The position numbers and the translations under genes are program-made. Positions 8,947 through 18,222 of a DNA stretch of 64,000 nucleotides are shown here, piece after piece (position 1 is the first letter of the stretch; every line of letters starts with the position of its first letter). The stretch comes from Streptomyces sp. GESEQ-35 (GTDB taxonomy: Bacteria; Actinomycetota; Actinomycetes; Streptomycetales; Streptomycetaceae), in the NCBI RefSeq assembly GCF_017948485.1, contig NZ_JAFFSX010000005.1:310001-374000 (forward strand), in the 5' to 3' direction. Below the pieces are notes generated by a model. The model was not told the origin of the DNA and searched no databases. It worked only from the letters and a program-made list of their open reading frames with translations.

Positions 8947-9732
8947 ATGTCCGAGCCGTCCGTTCTCGCTTCGTTGGTGTCCGGGCTGCGGAGCGGCTCG
9001 ATCGACGTCGTCGACCTCACCTCGCCGTTGTCGTCGTCCACGCCTGTGATCCAGCTGCCGCCCGAGTTCGGCCAGACCGCCGTGTTCGAACTGGAGGAGA
9101 TCAGCCGGTACGACGACCGGGGGCCGGCCTGGTACTGGAACAACTTCCGCAGCGGTGAGCACACCGGCACCCACTTCGACGCACCGAACCACTGGGTCAC
9201 CGGCAAGGACCTCATCGACGTGGCCTCGGTACCGGCCGGACGGCTGATCGCACCGGCCGCCGTGCTGGACTTCACCGCCGAAGCGGACGCCGACCCGGAC
9301 TTCCTGGTCGAAGTGGACCATGTGAAGGCCTGGGAAGCCGAGAACGGCCCGCTGCCCGAGGGCGGCTGGCTGTTGCTGCGCACCGGCTGGGATGCCCGCT
9401 CGGACACGCAGGAGGCGTTTCTCAACGCGGACGAGAACGGTCCGCACACCCCCGGCCTGTCACCGGAGTGCGCCCGCTGGGTGGCCGAGGAGTCGCCGGT
9501 GATCGGTCTCGGCGTCGAGACGGTGGGCACCGACGCCGGACGCGCCCACTCCTTCGACCCGGCGTTCCCGTGCCACTCCTATCTCATGGGCAGCGACAAG
9601 TACGGGCTGACCCAGTTGCAGAACCTGGCCGCGCTGCCGCCGACCGGTGCCGTCGTCATCGCGGGCCCGCTGCCCATCGTCACCGGGTCCGGGGCTCCCG
9701 CGCGCGTGCTCGCCCTGGTGGAGCGCGCATGA
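8947..9732 (+). CDS. Cyclase family protein (kynurenine formamidase-like)
   Basis: The 261-residue protein matches the metal-dependent cyclase/formamidase family (PF04199), whose members hydrolyse N-formylkynurenine or cyclic amides, or act as polyketide-type cyclases. The signature EHTGTHFDAPNHW supplies the histidine and aspartate metal ligands. GLGVETVGTDAG and the FPCHSYLMG region are typical of the fold. GGAGG at 8937-8941 fixes the ATG at 8947. The stop overlaps the start of the ThDP enzyme (ATGA), so the two are translationally coupled and probably act in sequence. No kynurenine genes are near, so tryptophan catabolism is not implied. Confidence 0.88.
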   Translation: MSEPSVLASLVSGLRSGSIDVVDLTSPLSSSTPVIQLPPEFGQTAVFELEEISRYDDRGPAWYWNNFRSGEHTGTHFDAPNHWVTGKDLIDVASVPAGRLIAPAAVLDFTAEADADPDFLVEVDHVKAWEAENGPLPEGGWLLLRTGWDARSDTQEAFLNADENGPHTPGLSPECARWVAEESPVIGLGVETVGTDAGRAHSFDPAFPCHSYLMGSDKYGLTQLQNLAALPPTGAVVIAGPLPIVTGSGAPARVLALVERA

Positions 9733-11369
9733 ACGTCGCGGAAGCCGTCGGCCGGGCGCTGGTGGCGGCCGGGGTCGAGCAGGTCTTCGGCGTGGTCGGG
9801 TCGGGCAACTTCCACCCGACCAACGCCATGGTCGCGGCAGGAGCGTGGTTCGTCGCCGCACGCCATGAGGGCGGCGCGGCGACGATGGCCGACGCGTACG
9901 CGCGGATGAGCGGCACGGTGGCGGCACTGAGTGTGCATCAGGGGCCCGGCCTGACGAACGCCGTCACGGGGATCGCCGAGGCGGCCAAGAGCCGTACGCC
10001 CCTCCTTGTGCTCGCGGCCGAGGTGACCGAGCCGAGGTCGAACTTCTACGTCGACCAGGACGCGTTGGCACACGCGGTCGGCGCGGTCACGGCGCGGATC
10101 ACGTCCGCGGAGGACGCGGTCGAGCAGGCATGCGCCGCCGTACGGCGGGCCCTGCACGAACGGCGCACCGTGCTGCTCAACCTCCCCCTGCCGATGCAGG
10201 CCGTGGAGGTGCCGGACGGAGCCCTGGCGCAGGCCGCGGCGCCGCCCGAACGGGCCGTGGTCGAACCGTCGGCGGCCGAAGTGACCGCGCTGGCACGGCT
10301 GTTGGAGCAGGCCCGACGCCCGGTGTTCGTGGCCGGGCGGGGAGCACGCGGGCCGGGCTGCCGCGAAGCCCTCGATGCACTCGCCGAGCACCAGGGCGCG
10401 CTGCTCGCGACGTCGGCCGTCGCCCGCGGACTGTTCCACGGCAACCCATGGTCGCTCGACGTGTCCGGGGGCTTCGCCTCCCCGTTGGCCGCCGAACTGA
10501 TCCAGGGCGCGGACCTCATCGTGGGCTGGGGCTGCGCGCTGAACATGTGGACCATGCGGCACGGCCGGCTGATCGGCCCGGAGGCGACGGTGGTCCAGGT
10601 CGACGACGACGCGTCGGCGCTCGGCGCGCACCGGGCGCTGGATCTCGGCGTCACCGGTGACGTGGCACGCACGGCGCGACGCGTTCTCGACGCGGGCGGC
10701 GAACCAAGGCAGGGCTATCGGACCCCCGAGGTCGGCGCCGCCGTAGCTGAACGCGTGCACTGGCGGGACGTGCCGTACGACGACACGAGCGGCCGTGACC
10801 GGATCGACCCGCGGACGCTGAGCATCGCGCTCGACGACATCCTCCCCCGCGAGCGGGTGATCGGCGTGGACTCGGGCAACTTCATGGGCCACCCCAGCAT
10901 GTACCTGTCGGTGCCGGACCAGGACGGCTTCTGCTTCACCCAGGCCTTCCAGTCGATCGGCCTGGGCCTGGCGACCACGATCGGCGCGGCGCTGGCCCGG
11001 CCGGACCGGCTTCCGGTGGCCGCGCTCGGAGACGGCGGCGCGATGATGGGCGCCGCCGACTTCGACACGGTCCGTCGGTTGGGGCTGCCGATGTTGGTCG
11101 TCGTCTACAACGACGACGCCTACGGAGCCGAAGTGCACCACTTCGGGCCCGACGGACACCCCCTCGGCCTCGTCGAGTTCCCGCCGACGGACGTCGCCGC
11201 CGTGGCGCGAGGCTACGGCTTCGAGGCGGTCACCGTGCGCTCGCGGGCGGATCTGAAGGCCGTGGAGGACTGGGTCGCCGGGCCACGCTCCGCACCGCTG
11301 CTCATCGACGCGAAGGTGGTCCGCGACCACGGGTCCTGGTGGCTGGAGGAGGCGTTCCGGGGGCACTGA
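9729..11369 (+). CDS. Thiamine diphosphate-dependent enzyme (acetolactate synthase/decarboxylase superfamily)
   Basis: The 546-residue protein has the three-domain layout of ThDP enzymes. The cofactor-activating glutamate is E47 in ARHEGGAATMADAYARMSG. The central domain carries VFVAGRGARGPG. The C-terminal diphosphate motif begins with GDGG at 434-437 and runs to the YNDDAYG segment about 30 residues later. It resembles large-subunit acetolactate synthase and benzoylformate-type decarboxylases, but lacks a regulatory subunit partner here. The reaction is probably a 2-oxoacid decarboxylation or carboligation. It is coupled to the cyclase upstream by ATGA overlap. A strong hairpin follows at 11375-11407. 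Confidence 0.9.
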   Translation: MNVAEAVGRALVAAGVEQVFGVVGSGNFHPTNAMVAAGAWFVAARHEGGAATMADAYARMSGTVAALSVHQGPGLTNAVTGIAEAAKSRTPLLVLAAEVTEPRSNFYVDQDALAHAVGAVTARITSAEDAVEQACAAVRRALHERRTVLLNLPLPMQAVEVPDGALAQAAAPPERAVVEPSAAEVTALARLLEQARRPVFVAGRGARGPGCREALDALAEHQGALLATSAVARGLFHGNPWSLDVSGGFASPLAAELIQGADLIVGWGCALNMWTMRHGRLIGPEATVVQVDDDASALGAHRALDLGVTGDVARTARRVLDAGGEPRQGYRTPEVGAAVAERVHWRDVPYDDTSGRDRIDPRTLSIALDDILPRERVIGVDSGNFMGHPSMYLSVPDQDGFCFTQAFQSIGLGLATTIGAALARPDRLPVAALGDGGAMMGAADFDTVRRLGLPMLVVVYNDDAYGAEVHHFGPDGHPLGLVEFPPTDVAAVARGYGFEAVTVRSRADLKAVEDWVAGPRSAPLLIDAKVVRDHGSWWLEEAFRGH

Positions 11370-11374
11370 GCCCG

Positions 11375-11407
11375 CCGGCGGGCCTGCATGCGGCGCAGGC
11401 CCGCCGG
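11375..11407. terminator. Bidirectional terminator between ThDP enzyme and S1 protease genes
   Basis: CCGGCGGGCCTGC at 11375-11387 is perfectly complementary to GCAGGCCCGCCGG at 11395-11407, giving a 13-bp stem with a 7-base loop. It lies between two convergent genes. Confidence 0.8.
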
Positions 11408-11420
11408 ACGGGGCGACCGG

Positions 11421-12419
11421 TCAGGACGACTGGGCGGTCTGGTACAGGTTCTGCGCGTCAGTGCCGAAGACCGGCCCGTACATCGCGGTCGGCAGGAAGT
11501 TGTACTTGAAGCTGTTCACCGAGGACTGGAGGCCCGTGCCGGTGGTTTCGTCGAACTGGGTGAACCAGGGGCCTCCGCTGGAGCCGCCGGTCATGTCGCA
11601 GGTGAGGCCGTGGTCGCTGGACAGCAGGAAGTCCCGGTAGGTGGTGCCGCTGCAGTAGATGAACTTCTCGCCGTCGTACGGGTCGGCGGCGGGGAAGCCG
11701 AAGGCGTACATCGCCTTGTTGTAGCCGGTGTTGAAGGCCAGGCCCTGGCCGCCCACGACATCGGTCAGACTCTTTCCGTCCAGCGGGGCGACCACGGCCG
11801 CGCCTATGTCGTAGTTGATGTCCTCACTGGCCGTCCACTGCGGCGTGGACAGGGTCTTGGACGCGGTCCAGGTGCCGTACGGAGCCTGTCCGTCGTGATA
11901 GCCGGGCACGAAGACCCAGTTGGTGTGCCAGGCCCCCTCCAGCTTCACACAGTGCCCCGCGGTCATCACGGTGCTCTTGTTGGCGCTGGTGACCGCGTTG
12001 CCCGAGCACGATGCGGTACGGCCCTGGTAGCTGAAGAACACCCGCCCCGCGGTCTGCACCACGGCACCGCCCCCGGTCCAGGCGCCGCCGCCGTTGGGGA
12101 ACGCCAGAGCTCCGACAGTGGACGCCGGGGTGCTCGGCGCGACGACGGCCTTCTTGCCCTGACGAGGGGCCGATGCCGTCACGTCGGAGCGGTCGACGGA
12201 CAGCACGTCGAGCGGCGTGGCCTGCCGCATCCGCTCCGCGGTCCAGAAGTCACGGGCGTGTTCCTGCGCCGAGAGGGTCAACGACCCCGGTTCCGGAGTG
12301 GCGGCACCGGCCGGGGATGCGGTGACACCGGTGGCCAGGAGTGCGGCGACGCCGGCCAGGGCGCCGAGAACGGTGCGCCGGACGCGGGCACCGCCGGATG
12401 TGCCGAGTCTGCCTTTCAC
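11421..12419 (-). CDS. Secreted trypsin-like (S1/V8-type) serine protease
   Basis: The 332-residue precursor begins with a basic N-terminus (MKGRLGTSGGARVRR), a hydrophobic stretch and a probable AXA cleavage site near SPAGA at about residue 39, so it is Sec-exported. The mature enzyme has H156 (MTAGHCV), D204 (INYDIGAAVV) and S281 (TGGSSGGPW). Two cysteine pairs near the histidine and serine regions would be disulphides. The layout is like glutamyl endopeptidase/V8-type S1B enzymes. There is a propeptide-like segment of about 60 residues before the catalytic domain. It is transcribed alone and convergent with the ThDP operon. Confidence 0.92.
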   Translation of the reverse strand: MKGRLGTSGGARVRRTVLGALAGVAALLATGVTASPAGAATPEPGSLTLSAQEHARDFWTAERMRQATPLDVLSVDRSDVTASAPRQGKKAVVAPSTPASTVGALAFPNGGGAWTGGGAVVQTAGRVFFSYQGRTASCSGNAVTSANKSTVMTAGHCVKLEGAWHTNWVFVPGYHDGQAPYGTWTASKTLSTPQWTASEDINYDIGAAVVAPLDGKSLTDVVGGQGLAFNTGYNKAMYAFGFPAADPYDGEKFIYCSGTTYRDFLLSSDHGLTCDMTGGSSGGPWFTQFDETTGTGLQSSVNSFKYNFLPTAMYGPVFGTDAQNLYQTAQSS

Positions 12420-12579
12420 GCGGTCTCCTTCTGCGGTGGGGGGACCGGGCGGTGCGGACCGTCCGCCCGGGTGGGCAGGGGTGTTACGGCGTGCGGTCAG
12501 GGCAGCGTGCCATCAGGAAGCGGTGTCTGGGCAGGTGCACGTCACCACGATGGCCGAAATTGCACAAACCCTGCATACA

Positions 12580-14073
12580 TCAGGCCTCGGTTCGGCCCCG
12601 GACCACGAGCTTCCTGATCAGCGGCCACACCAGCAGCAGCGCCACCACCGCATAAACGGTCACCGCGAAAGGCGTGTCGACCAGACCCGAGACACTCCCG
12701 TCGCTGATCTGTAGGGCGCGCCGCAGCTGTTGCTCGGCGTTGGGCCCGAGGATGACACCGATGACCGCGGGCAGGATGGGCAGTCCGTAGCGCCGCATGC
12801 CGAAGCCGATCAGCCCGATGATCAGCAGGGTGACCAGGTCGATGACCTCGCCGCCGACCGCGTACGCGCCGACCATCGCGAAGAAGAGGATCCCCGCGTA
12901 GAGGTACGGCCGTGGAATGCGCAGCAGCTTCGCCCACACCGGCGCCAGCGGCAGGTTGAGGGCGAGCAGCAGCACCATGCCGACGAACAGTGAGGCGATC
13001 AGGCCCCACACCAGCTCGGGTTCACGCTCGAACAGCAACGGCCCGGGCTGGATGCCGTACTGCTGGAACGCGGCCAGCATCACCGCCGCGACGGCCGTGG
13101 TCGGCAGGCCCAGCGTCAGCATCGACACCAGCGTGCCCGCCGCCGAGGCCGACGCCGCCGACTCCGGTCCCGCAACGCCCTCGATGGCGCCCTTGCCCCA
13201 CTCGTCCTTGTGCTTCGACAGACGTTTCTCCGTGACGTACGACAGGAAGGTGGGGATCTCCGCGCCGCCCGCCGGAATCGCACCGAACGGGAAGCCGATG
13301 AACGGGCCGCGCAGCCACGACTTCCAGGTCCGCCGCACATCATCGCGGCCCAGCCACGGGCGGCCCACCGGGATCGCCTCGCCGGAACTGCGCCGCAGAT
13401 GCGCCGCGACCCACAGAGCCTCGCCGATCGCGAAGAGACCCACCGCCACGATCACCACGTCGATGCCGTCGGCGAGTTGGAGGGAACCGAAGGTGAGACG
13501 CTGCTGCCCGGTCATCTGGTCCAGGCCCACCAGACCGAGCGTCAGGCCGATCAGCAGGGAGGCGAGTCCTCGGATCCGGGACGAGCCCAGCACCGACGTC
13601 ACGGCGATGAACGCCAGCACCATGATGGCGAAGTAGTCCGGCGCGCCGATGTCGACGGCCAGATCGGCGACCGTCGGCGCCAGCGCCACCAGCAGGATCG
13701 TGCCGATCAGACCGCCCGCGAAGTGACCGATGGCGGCGGCCGCGAGGGCCTGCGCGCCACGCCCCGACTTGGCCATGGGGTTGCCCTCCATGGCCGCGAC
13801 CACGGCGGCGCTCTCGCCCGGGGTGTTGAGCAGGATCGAGGTGGTGGAGCCGCCGAACATCGCGCCGTAGTAGATGCCCGCGAACATGATGAACGCGCCG
13901 ATGGGCTCGAGCCCGTACGTCACCGGCAGCAGCAGCGCCACCGCCATCGCGGGCCCGATGCCGGGCAGGACGCCGATCGCGGTGCCGAGCAGCACACCGA
14001 CGGCCGCCCACAGCAGGTTGAGCGGGGTGAGTGCCGTACCGAAGCCGTCCATAAGGGAGTTGAGGGCGTTCAT
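12580..14073 (-). CDS. tctA: Tripartite tricarboxylate transporter, large permease subunit TctA
   Basis: The 497-residue integral membrane protein has about 12 hydrophobic segments and the TctA pattern [20 protein letters not shown] and [20 protein letters not shown] near the N-terminus. A second, similar half begins around [20 protein letters not shown]. TctA is the channel subunit that moves citrate or another carboxylate delivered by the TctC binding protein, driven by an ion gradient. It is the last gene of tctC-tctB-tctA; its ATG is one base beyond the tctB stop. Its C-terminus is basic and short. Confidence 0.96.
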   Translation of the reverse strand: MNALNSLMDGFGTALTPLNLLWAAVGVLLGTAIGVLPGIGPAMAVALLLPVTYGLEPIGAFIMFAGIYYGAMFGGSTTSILLNTPGESAAVVAAMEGNPMAKSGRGAQALAAAAIGHFAGGLIGTILLVALAPTVADLAVDIGAPDYFAIMVLAFIAVTSVLGSSRIRGLASLLIGLTLGLVGLDQMTGQQRLTFGSLQLADGIDVVIVAVGLFAIGEALWVAAHLRRSSGEAIPVGRPWLGRDDVRRTWKSWLRGPFIGFPFGAIPAGGAEIPTFLSYVTEKRLSKHKDEWGKGAIEGVAGPESAASASAAGTLVSMLTLGLPTTAVAAVMLAAFQQYGIQPGPLLFEREPELVWGLIASLFVGMVLLLALNLPLAPVWAKLLRIPRPYLYAGILFFAMVGAYAVGGEVIDLVTLLIIGLIGFGMRRYGLPILPAVIGVILGPNAEQQLRRALQISDGSVSGLVDTPFAVTVYAVVALLLVWPLIRKLVVRGRTEA

Positions 14074-14074
14074 G

Positions 14075-14611
14075 TCACAGCGCTCCCATCAGCGGGCCAC
14101 CGGGGAGCGGCACTCCGAGCAGGTTGTTGAAGACGACGTAGGTGACGAGGGAGAGGACGGCCGCGATGAGCGGATCGCGGTCGATACGGCGGCTGCCGAG
14201 GGCGAACGCGGCGCCCCAGAAGAGCAGGGCGCCCGCGGCGGGGAAGCCCAGCGGCTCGATGAGGACGGCCGCGCCGAGGAAAACCCCGGCGAGCAGCAGC
14301 ACCGTGCGCCAGTCGGCGGGTTCGGACAGGTCGATGTCCTCACCGGTCTCGGCCTGGCCGCGGCCGCCGCGCAGTACGTCGACGGCGAGGAGCGCGGCGA
14401 TGACCAGCAGGCCGATACCGACGACGATCGGCACGGTCTTGGGCCCGACGGGACCGCGCTGGGCGATCTCGACGTCCATGGTCAGCGCATCGGTGAGGAC
14501 CAGCACGCCGAGGGCCAACAGCAGGACGCAGACACCGAGTTCGGAGTGCTCGCGCAGCCACGAGCGCCGCTTTGCCGCCTCGGCAGGGGGAAGATCAGTC
14601 TGCGTCGTCAC
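14075..14611 (-). CDS. tctB: Tripartite tricarboxylate transporter, small permease subunit TctB
   Basis: The 178-residue protein has four hydrophobic segments: [19 protein letters not shown], a [17 protein letters not shown] segment, [16 protein letters not shown] and a C-terminal [18 protein letters not shown]. This is the normal TctB topology. It forms the membrane complex with TctA and has no known catalytic motif. The gene sits between tctC (31 bases upstream) and tctA (adjacent), so the three are one transcript. Confidence 0.93.
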   Translation of the reverse strand: MTTQTDLPPAEAAKRRSWLREHSELGVCVLLLALGVLVLTDALTMDVEIAQRGPVGPKTVPIVVGIGLLVIAALLAVDVLRGGRGQAETGEDIDLSEPADWRTVLLLAGVFLGAAVLIEPLGFPAAGALLFWGAAFALGSRRIDRDPLIAAVLSLVTYVVFNNLLGVPLPGGPLMGAL

Positions 14612-14642
14612 GGCCCGAGCTCCTTCACTTCCGTATGTGTCG

Positions 14643-15638
14643 TCACAACCCCAGCTCCTTCAGCACCGACACCACGCGCTTGTCCTGGGCGTCGAGGAAG
14701 TCGCCGAACTGCGCACCGGTGAGGAAGGCGTCCTCCCAGCCGTTCTGCTCCAGGGACTTCTGCCACTCGGGGGAGTCGTGGAGTTCCCTGATGAGCCCGG
14801 TGAGCTTGTCGCGCTCGGCGGCGGACAGACCGGGCGGGGCGACGATGCCCCGCCAGTTGGTGAAGTTCACGTCGTAGCCGGACTCCTTGAGCGTGGGCGC
14901 GTCCTTGAGTTCGCCCACGCGCTCGGGGCCGGTGACCGCGAGCACCCGCAGCTCGCCCGCCTTGATCTGGTCGAGGTACTCGCCGACGCCGGACACCCCG
15001 AAGCCGACCTTGTTGCCGAGGATCGAGGCGAGCAGCTCGCCGCCGCCGTCGAAGGGGATGTAGTTGACCTGCTTAGGTGCGATGCCCGCGGCCTGCGCCA
15101 TCAGCATCGGCGCCAGATGGTCGGGCCCGCCGGGCGAGGAGCCGCCGCCGACCGGCAGCTTGCCCGGGGCGGCCTTCCAGGCGTCGATGAGCTCGTCGAT
15201 CGTCTTGTACGGCGAGTCCTTGGCGACCACGACCACGTCCTGCTCCTCGGTGAGCCGGGCGATCGGCGTGGTGTCGGCCAGGGTCTTGGGCGCGTGGTTG
15301 GAGCGGGCCGCGCCCACGACACCGAGCCCCATCGACATCGCCAGCTTGCCGTTGCCGTGCTCGCCCACCAGCCGGGTCAGGCCGACCGTCCCGCCGGCGC
15401 CGGGCAGGTTGAACACCTCGATGCTGTGCGTGAGGCCGGCGTCCTCGGCGTTCTTCGCGGCCGTCCTGGCTGTGATGTCGTAACCGCCGCCGGGTGTGTT
15501 GGGGACCATGAAGCGCAGGCCAGGGATCTGTGTGCCGGTCTCGGAGCCGCTGCCGGTGGTGAGCAGCGGCGGTCCGACGAGGACCAGCACGGCGGCCCCG
15601 AGCAGGGCGAGGGGAAAGCGCAGGCGCACGAGTTTCAC
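14643..15638 (-). CDS. tctC: Tripartite tricarboxylate transporter substrate-binding protein TctC
   Basis: The protein is about 331 residues from GTG at 15638 (GTG at 15641 is equally possible). It starts VKLVRLRFPLALLGAAVLV, a Sec signal without a lipobox cysteine, so it is a secreted rather than lipid-anchored binding protein. FMVPNTPGGGYDITAR is the conserved substrate-contacting strand of TctC/BugE-type receptors, and VFNLPGAGGTVGLTRL follows as in the family. TctC captures the carboxylate outside the cell for TctAB. It is divergent from a two-component system, with a palindrome at 15672-15684 between them. Confidence 0.95.
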   Translation of the reverse strand: MKLVRLRFPLALLGAAVLVLVGPPLLTTGSGSETGTQIPGLRFMVPNTPGGGYDITARTAAKNAEDAGLTHSIEVFNLPGAGGTVGLTRLVGEHGNGKLAMSMGLGVVGAARSNHAPKTLADTTPIARLTEEQDVVVVAKDSPYKTIDELIDAWKAAPGKLPVGGGSSPGGPDHLAPMLMAQAAGIAPKQVNYIPFDGGGELLASILGNKVGFGVSGVGEYLDQIKAGELRVLAVTGPERVGELKDAPTLKESGYDVNFTNWRGIVAPPGLSAAERDKLTGLIRELHDSPEWQKSLEQNGWEDAFLTGAQFGDFLDAQDKRVVSVLKELGL

Positions 15639-15671
15639 CACCTGTCGGTCGATGCGGGTCAGTGGAGCGTG

Positions 15672-15684
15672 ATGTGGGCCACAT
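15672..15684. promoter_or_regulatory. Palindrome in the tctC / sensor kinase divergent promoter
   Basis: ATGTGG-G-CCACAT is a perfect 6+6 inverted repeat with a one-base centre, 34 bases upstream of tctC. It is a candidate operator for the adjacent response regulator or another repressor. Confidence 0.4.
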
Positions 15685-15799
15685 GCTGCACGGGTGCCGA
15701 CGACGTGTCTCGCTTCCGGAACCAACGGAGGTTTTGGTCTTTGTGTCAGCGGGCCGGGCGGCGACGGATGTCTTCCCCTGACCACGGCCGGGGGCCATC

Positions 15800-17473
15800 A
15801 TGGGGCGTCCCGGCACCCGAACCACCAGGTCAGAGATTGAGTACGTCGTGGCCACCACCTTCCGTCGCCAGACCCTCGCGGGCGAGATGCTGGTGCTCCA
15901 ACTCGCCATCGTCGTGGTGGTGTTGCTCGCGATCGCCGCGGTCTCCCTAGCCCAGTCCGAGGCCACCTTCAACCGCGTCGAGGGGCGCCGGGTCACCGCG
16001 CTCGCCGAGCAACTGGCCGCCACGCCCCTGGTGCGCAGCGAACTCGCCCAGCCGGTGCCGCAGGAGGGCCTCGCCCCGCTGGTGAACTCCATGCAGACCC
16101 AGTCAGGGGTCACCTCGGTGACGGTGGCCGACGCCCTCGGCCGGATCGTCAGCTCCACCAACCCCACGGTGATCGGCGAACGGCTGCCCCTCGGGGAGGG
16201 CGGCGCGGCGGGACGCGGCTGGTCGGGGCCGCTGACCCTGGACGGCAGCCATGAACGTGTGGCCCAGGTGCCCGTCCTCGGGGCGACCCGGGAGAACCTC
16301 GGCCGGCACCTCGGCACGGTGATGATCGGCGAAGCCGACCCGACGGTGTGGCAGCGCCTGAGCGGCGCGTCCTCCTATCTCCTCGCCTACCTGGGCATCG
16401 CCAGCGGCCTCGGCGTGGCCGGCTCCTGGCTGCTCGCCCGGCGCGTCAAACGGCAGACCCTCGGTCTGGAGCCGCGCGAGATCGCCGGTCTTGCCGAGCA
16501 CCGCGAGGCGATGCTGTACGGCATCGCCGAAGGTGTGATCGCCCTGGATCCAGGTGCTCGGCTGACCCTGGTCAACGAGATGGGCCGGACCCTGCTCGAC
16601 CTGCCCGAGGAGTGCGTGGGCCGGAGCCTGGACCAACTCGGCATCGACGGACGGCTGCGGGACGTCCTCGCCGGCGCCGCGCCCGAACAGCGGGACCAGG
16701 TCGTCGTACGCCGGGGCCGCGTCCTGGTGATGAACCGGATGACCGTGACCAAGGACGGCCGGCTGCTCGGCTCGGTCACCACCCTGCGGGACCGCACCGA
16801 ACTCGCCCGCCTGGAGCGGGAGATCGGCTCGTTCCGCAGCTCGTCGGAGCTGCTGCGCGCCCAGGCCCACGAGTTCGCCAACCAGCTGCACACCATCTCC
16901 GGGCTCATCCAGATCGGCGAACAGGACGAGGTGGTCCGCTACATCCGCGCGCTGAGCCGGCGCCGTCAGTCGCTGGATGTCACCCTCAGCCGCCGCGTCC
17001 GGGACACCGCCGTCGCCGCCCTGCTGACGGCGAAGGCCTCCCTCGCCGCCGAACGCAAGGTCACGCTGCGGATCTCGGACGACACCGCGCTCGACCGGCT
17101 CACCCCGGAGGACGCCGCCGACGTGGCGACCGTCGTCGGCAACCTCGTCGACAACGCCGTGGATGCCGCGGCGCACGACGGCGAACGGTGGGTCGAGGTC
17201 GAACTGCGGCAGGACGCCTCCAGTGTGGAGATCGTCGTACGGGACTCCGGTCCCGGCGTGGCACCGGAACTCGCCCGGGAGGTGTTCACGCACGGCTTCA
17301 CCACCAAGGCCGCCCACGAGGGCGAGCGCGGGATAGGTCTGGCGCTCACCCGGCTGGTCTGCGAACGTCACGGCGGTGAGATCTCGGTGACCAACACCCC
17401 CGACGGGGCCGTGTTCACCGCGCGCATGACCGTCAGCCACCTCACCGACGCGGTGGCGGAAGGAGCGACATGA
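15800..17473 (+). CDS. Sensor histidine kinase, CitA/DcuS type
   Basis: This 557-residue kinase has a membrane segment at about 30-50 and another near 190-210. They flank an extracellular PAC/PAS-like sensor domain containing DALGRIVSSTNPTVIGERLP, typical of citrate and C4-dicarboxylate sensors. A cytoplasmic PAS follows. The phosphoacceptor is H357 in AQAHEFANQLHTISGL, the SPOB-type H-box. The ATPase boxes are GNLVDNAVDAA (N), RDSGPGVAPEL (G1) and GERGIGLALTRL (G2). A GTG at 15848 is an alternative start. The stop overlaps the response regulator start (ATGA). Placed divergently from tctCBA, it probably senses the transported carboxylate. Confidence 0.93.
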   Translation: MGRPGTRTTRSEIEYVVATTFRRQTLAGEMLVLQLAIVVVVLLAIAAVSLAQSEATFNRVEGRRVTALAEQLAATPLVRSELAQPVPQEGLAPLVNSMQTQSGVTSVTVADALGRIVSSTNPTVIGERLPLGEGGAAGRGWSGPLTLDGSHERVAQVPVLGATRENLGRHLGTVMIGEADPTVWQRLSGASSYLLAYLGIASGLGVAGSWLLARRVKRQTLGLEPREIAGLAEHREAMLYGIAEGVIALDPGARLTLVNEMGRTLLDLPEECVGRSLDQLGIDGRLRDVLAGAAPEQRDQVVVRRGRVLVMNRMTVTKDGRLLGSVTTLRDRTELARLEREIGSFRSSSELLRAQAHEFANQLHTISGLIQIGEQDEVVRYIRALSRRRQSLDVTLSRRVRDTAVAALLTAKASLAAERKVTLRISDDTALDRLTPEDAADVATVVGNLVDNAVDAAAHDGERWVEVELRQDASSVEIVVRDSGPGVAPELAREVFTHGFTTKAAHEGERGIGLALTRLVCERHGGEISVTNTPDGAVFTARMTVSHLTDAVAEGAT

Positions 17474-18192
17474 CCGGCACGACCGGCGAGCCGAACGAGA
17501 TAGGCGTCCTCGTCGTCGACGACGACTTCATGGTGGCCAGGGTCCATCGCACCTTCGTCGAACGCGTCCGGCCCTTCACCGTCGTCGGCGTCGCCACCAC
17601 CGGCGAGGAGGCCATCGCCGCCGTCGACGAACTCCGCCCGGACGTCGTCCTGCTCGACCTGTACCTGCCCGACGTCTTCGGCCTCGACGTCATCCCCCGG
17701 CTGCGCACCGCCGGCCACGACTGCGACGTCATGGTGATCAGCGCCGCACGGGAGGCCGACACGGTACGCCGTGCCGTCCGCCGCGGTGTCGTGGACTACC
17801 TGCTCAAACCGTTCGAGTTCCAGGACCTGCGCTCCCGCCTGGAGCGGTACGCCGCACAGCGCGGCCGGCTGCGCACCACGGTCGTCCGCAGTCAGGCCGA
17901 CGTGGACCGGGTCCTGGCCGGCGCCGCCGTACCGGCGTCGACCGTCTCCATGCTGCCCAAGGGCATGAGCGTGGAGACCGCCGACCTCGTCGAGCGCACT
18001 CTCCGCGACTGTCCCGGCACTCTGTCCGCCTCCGAGTGCGCGACCCTGACCGGTGTCTCCCGGGTGAGCGCCCGCCGCTACCTGGAGTACTTCCACACCA
18101 CCGGCAACGCGGAGGTCTCCCTGCGCTACGGCGCGGCCGGGCGCCCCGAACGCCGCTACCGGTTCCGCGGACAGCCCGCTGTCATGCAGTGA
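17470..18192 (+). CDS. Response regulator, CitB/DcuR type
   Basis: The 240-residue protein has an N-terminal receiver with the acidic pocket VVDDDF, the phosphorylated aspartate D63 (LLDLYLPD) and K113 (YLLKPFEF). A C-terminal helix-turn-helix (CATLTGVSRVSARRYLEYF) is of the DcuR/CitB kind. With the overlapping kinase gene it forms a two-component system, and the divergent tctCBA operon is the obvious target. It converges on the next gene with 30 bases between. Confidence 0.94.
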   Translation: MTGTTGEPNEIGVLVVDDDFMVARVHRTFVERVRPFTVVGVATTGEEAIAAVDELRPDVVLLDLYLPDVFGLDVIPRLRTAGHDCDVMVISAAREADTVRRAVRRGVVDYLLKPFEFQDLRSRLERYAAQRGRLRTTVVRSQADVDRVLAGAAVPASTVSMLPKGMSVETADLVERTLRDCPGTLSASECATLTGVSRVSARRYLEYFHTTGNAEVSLRYGAAGRPERRYRFRGQPAVMQ

Positions 18193-18222
18193 GTTCCTTT
18201 GTGACGGGCCGCGGCAGAGTGG

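Noticed and set aside
7664..11369. A classical secondary-metabolite cluster around the P450
   Set aside because: No polyketide or peptide synthase, carrier protein, terpene cyclase or resistance gene is adjacent. It is reported only as a small putative pathway.
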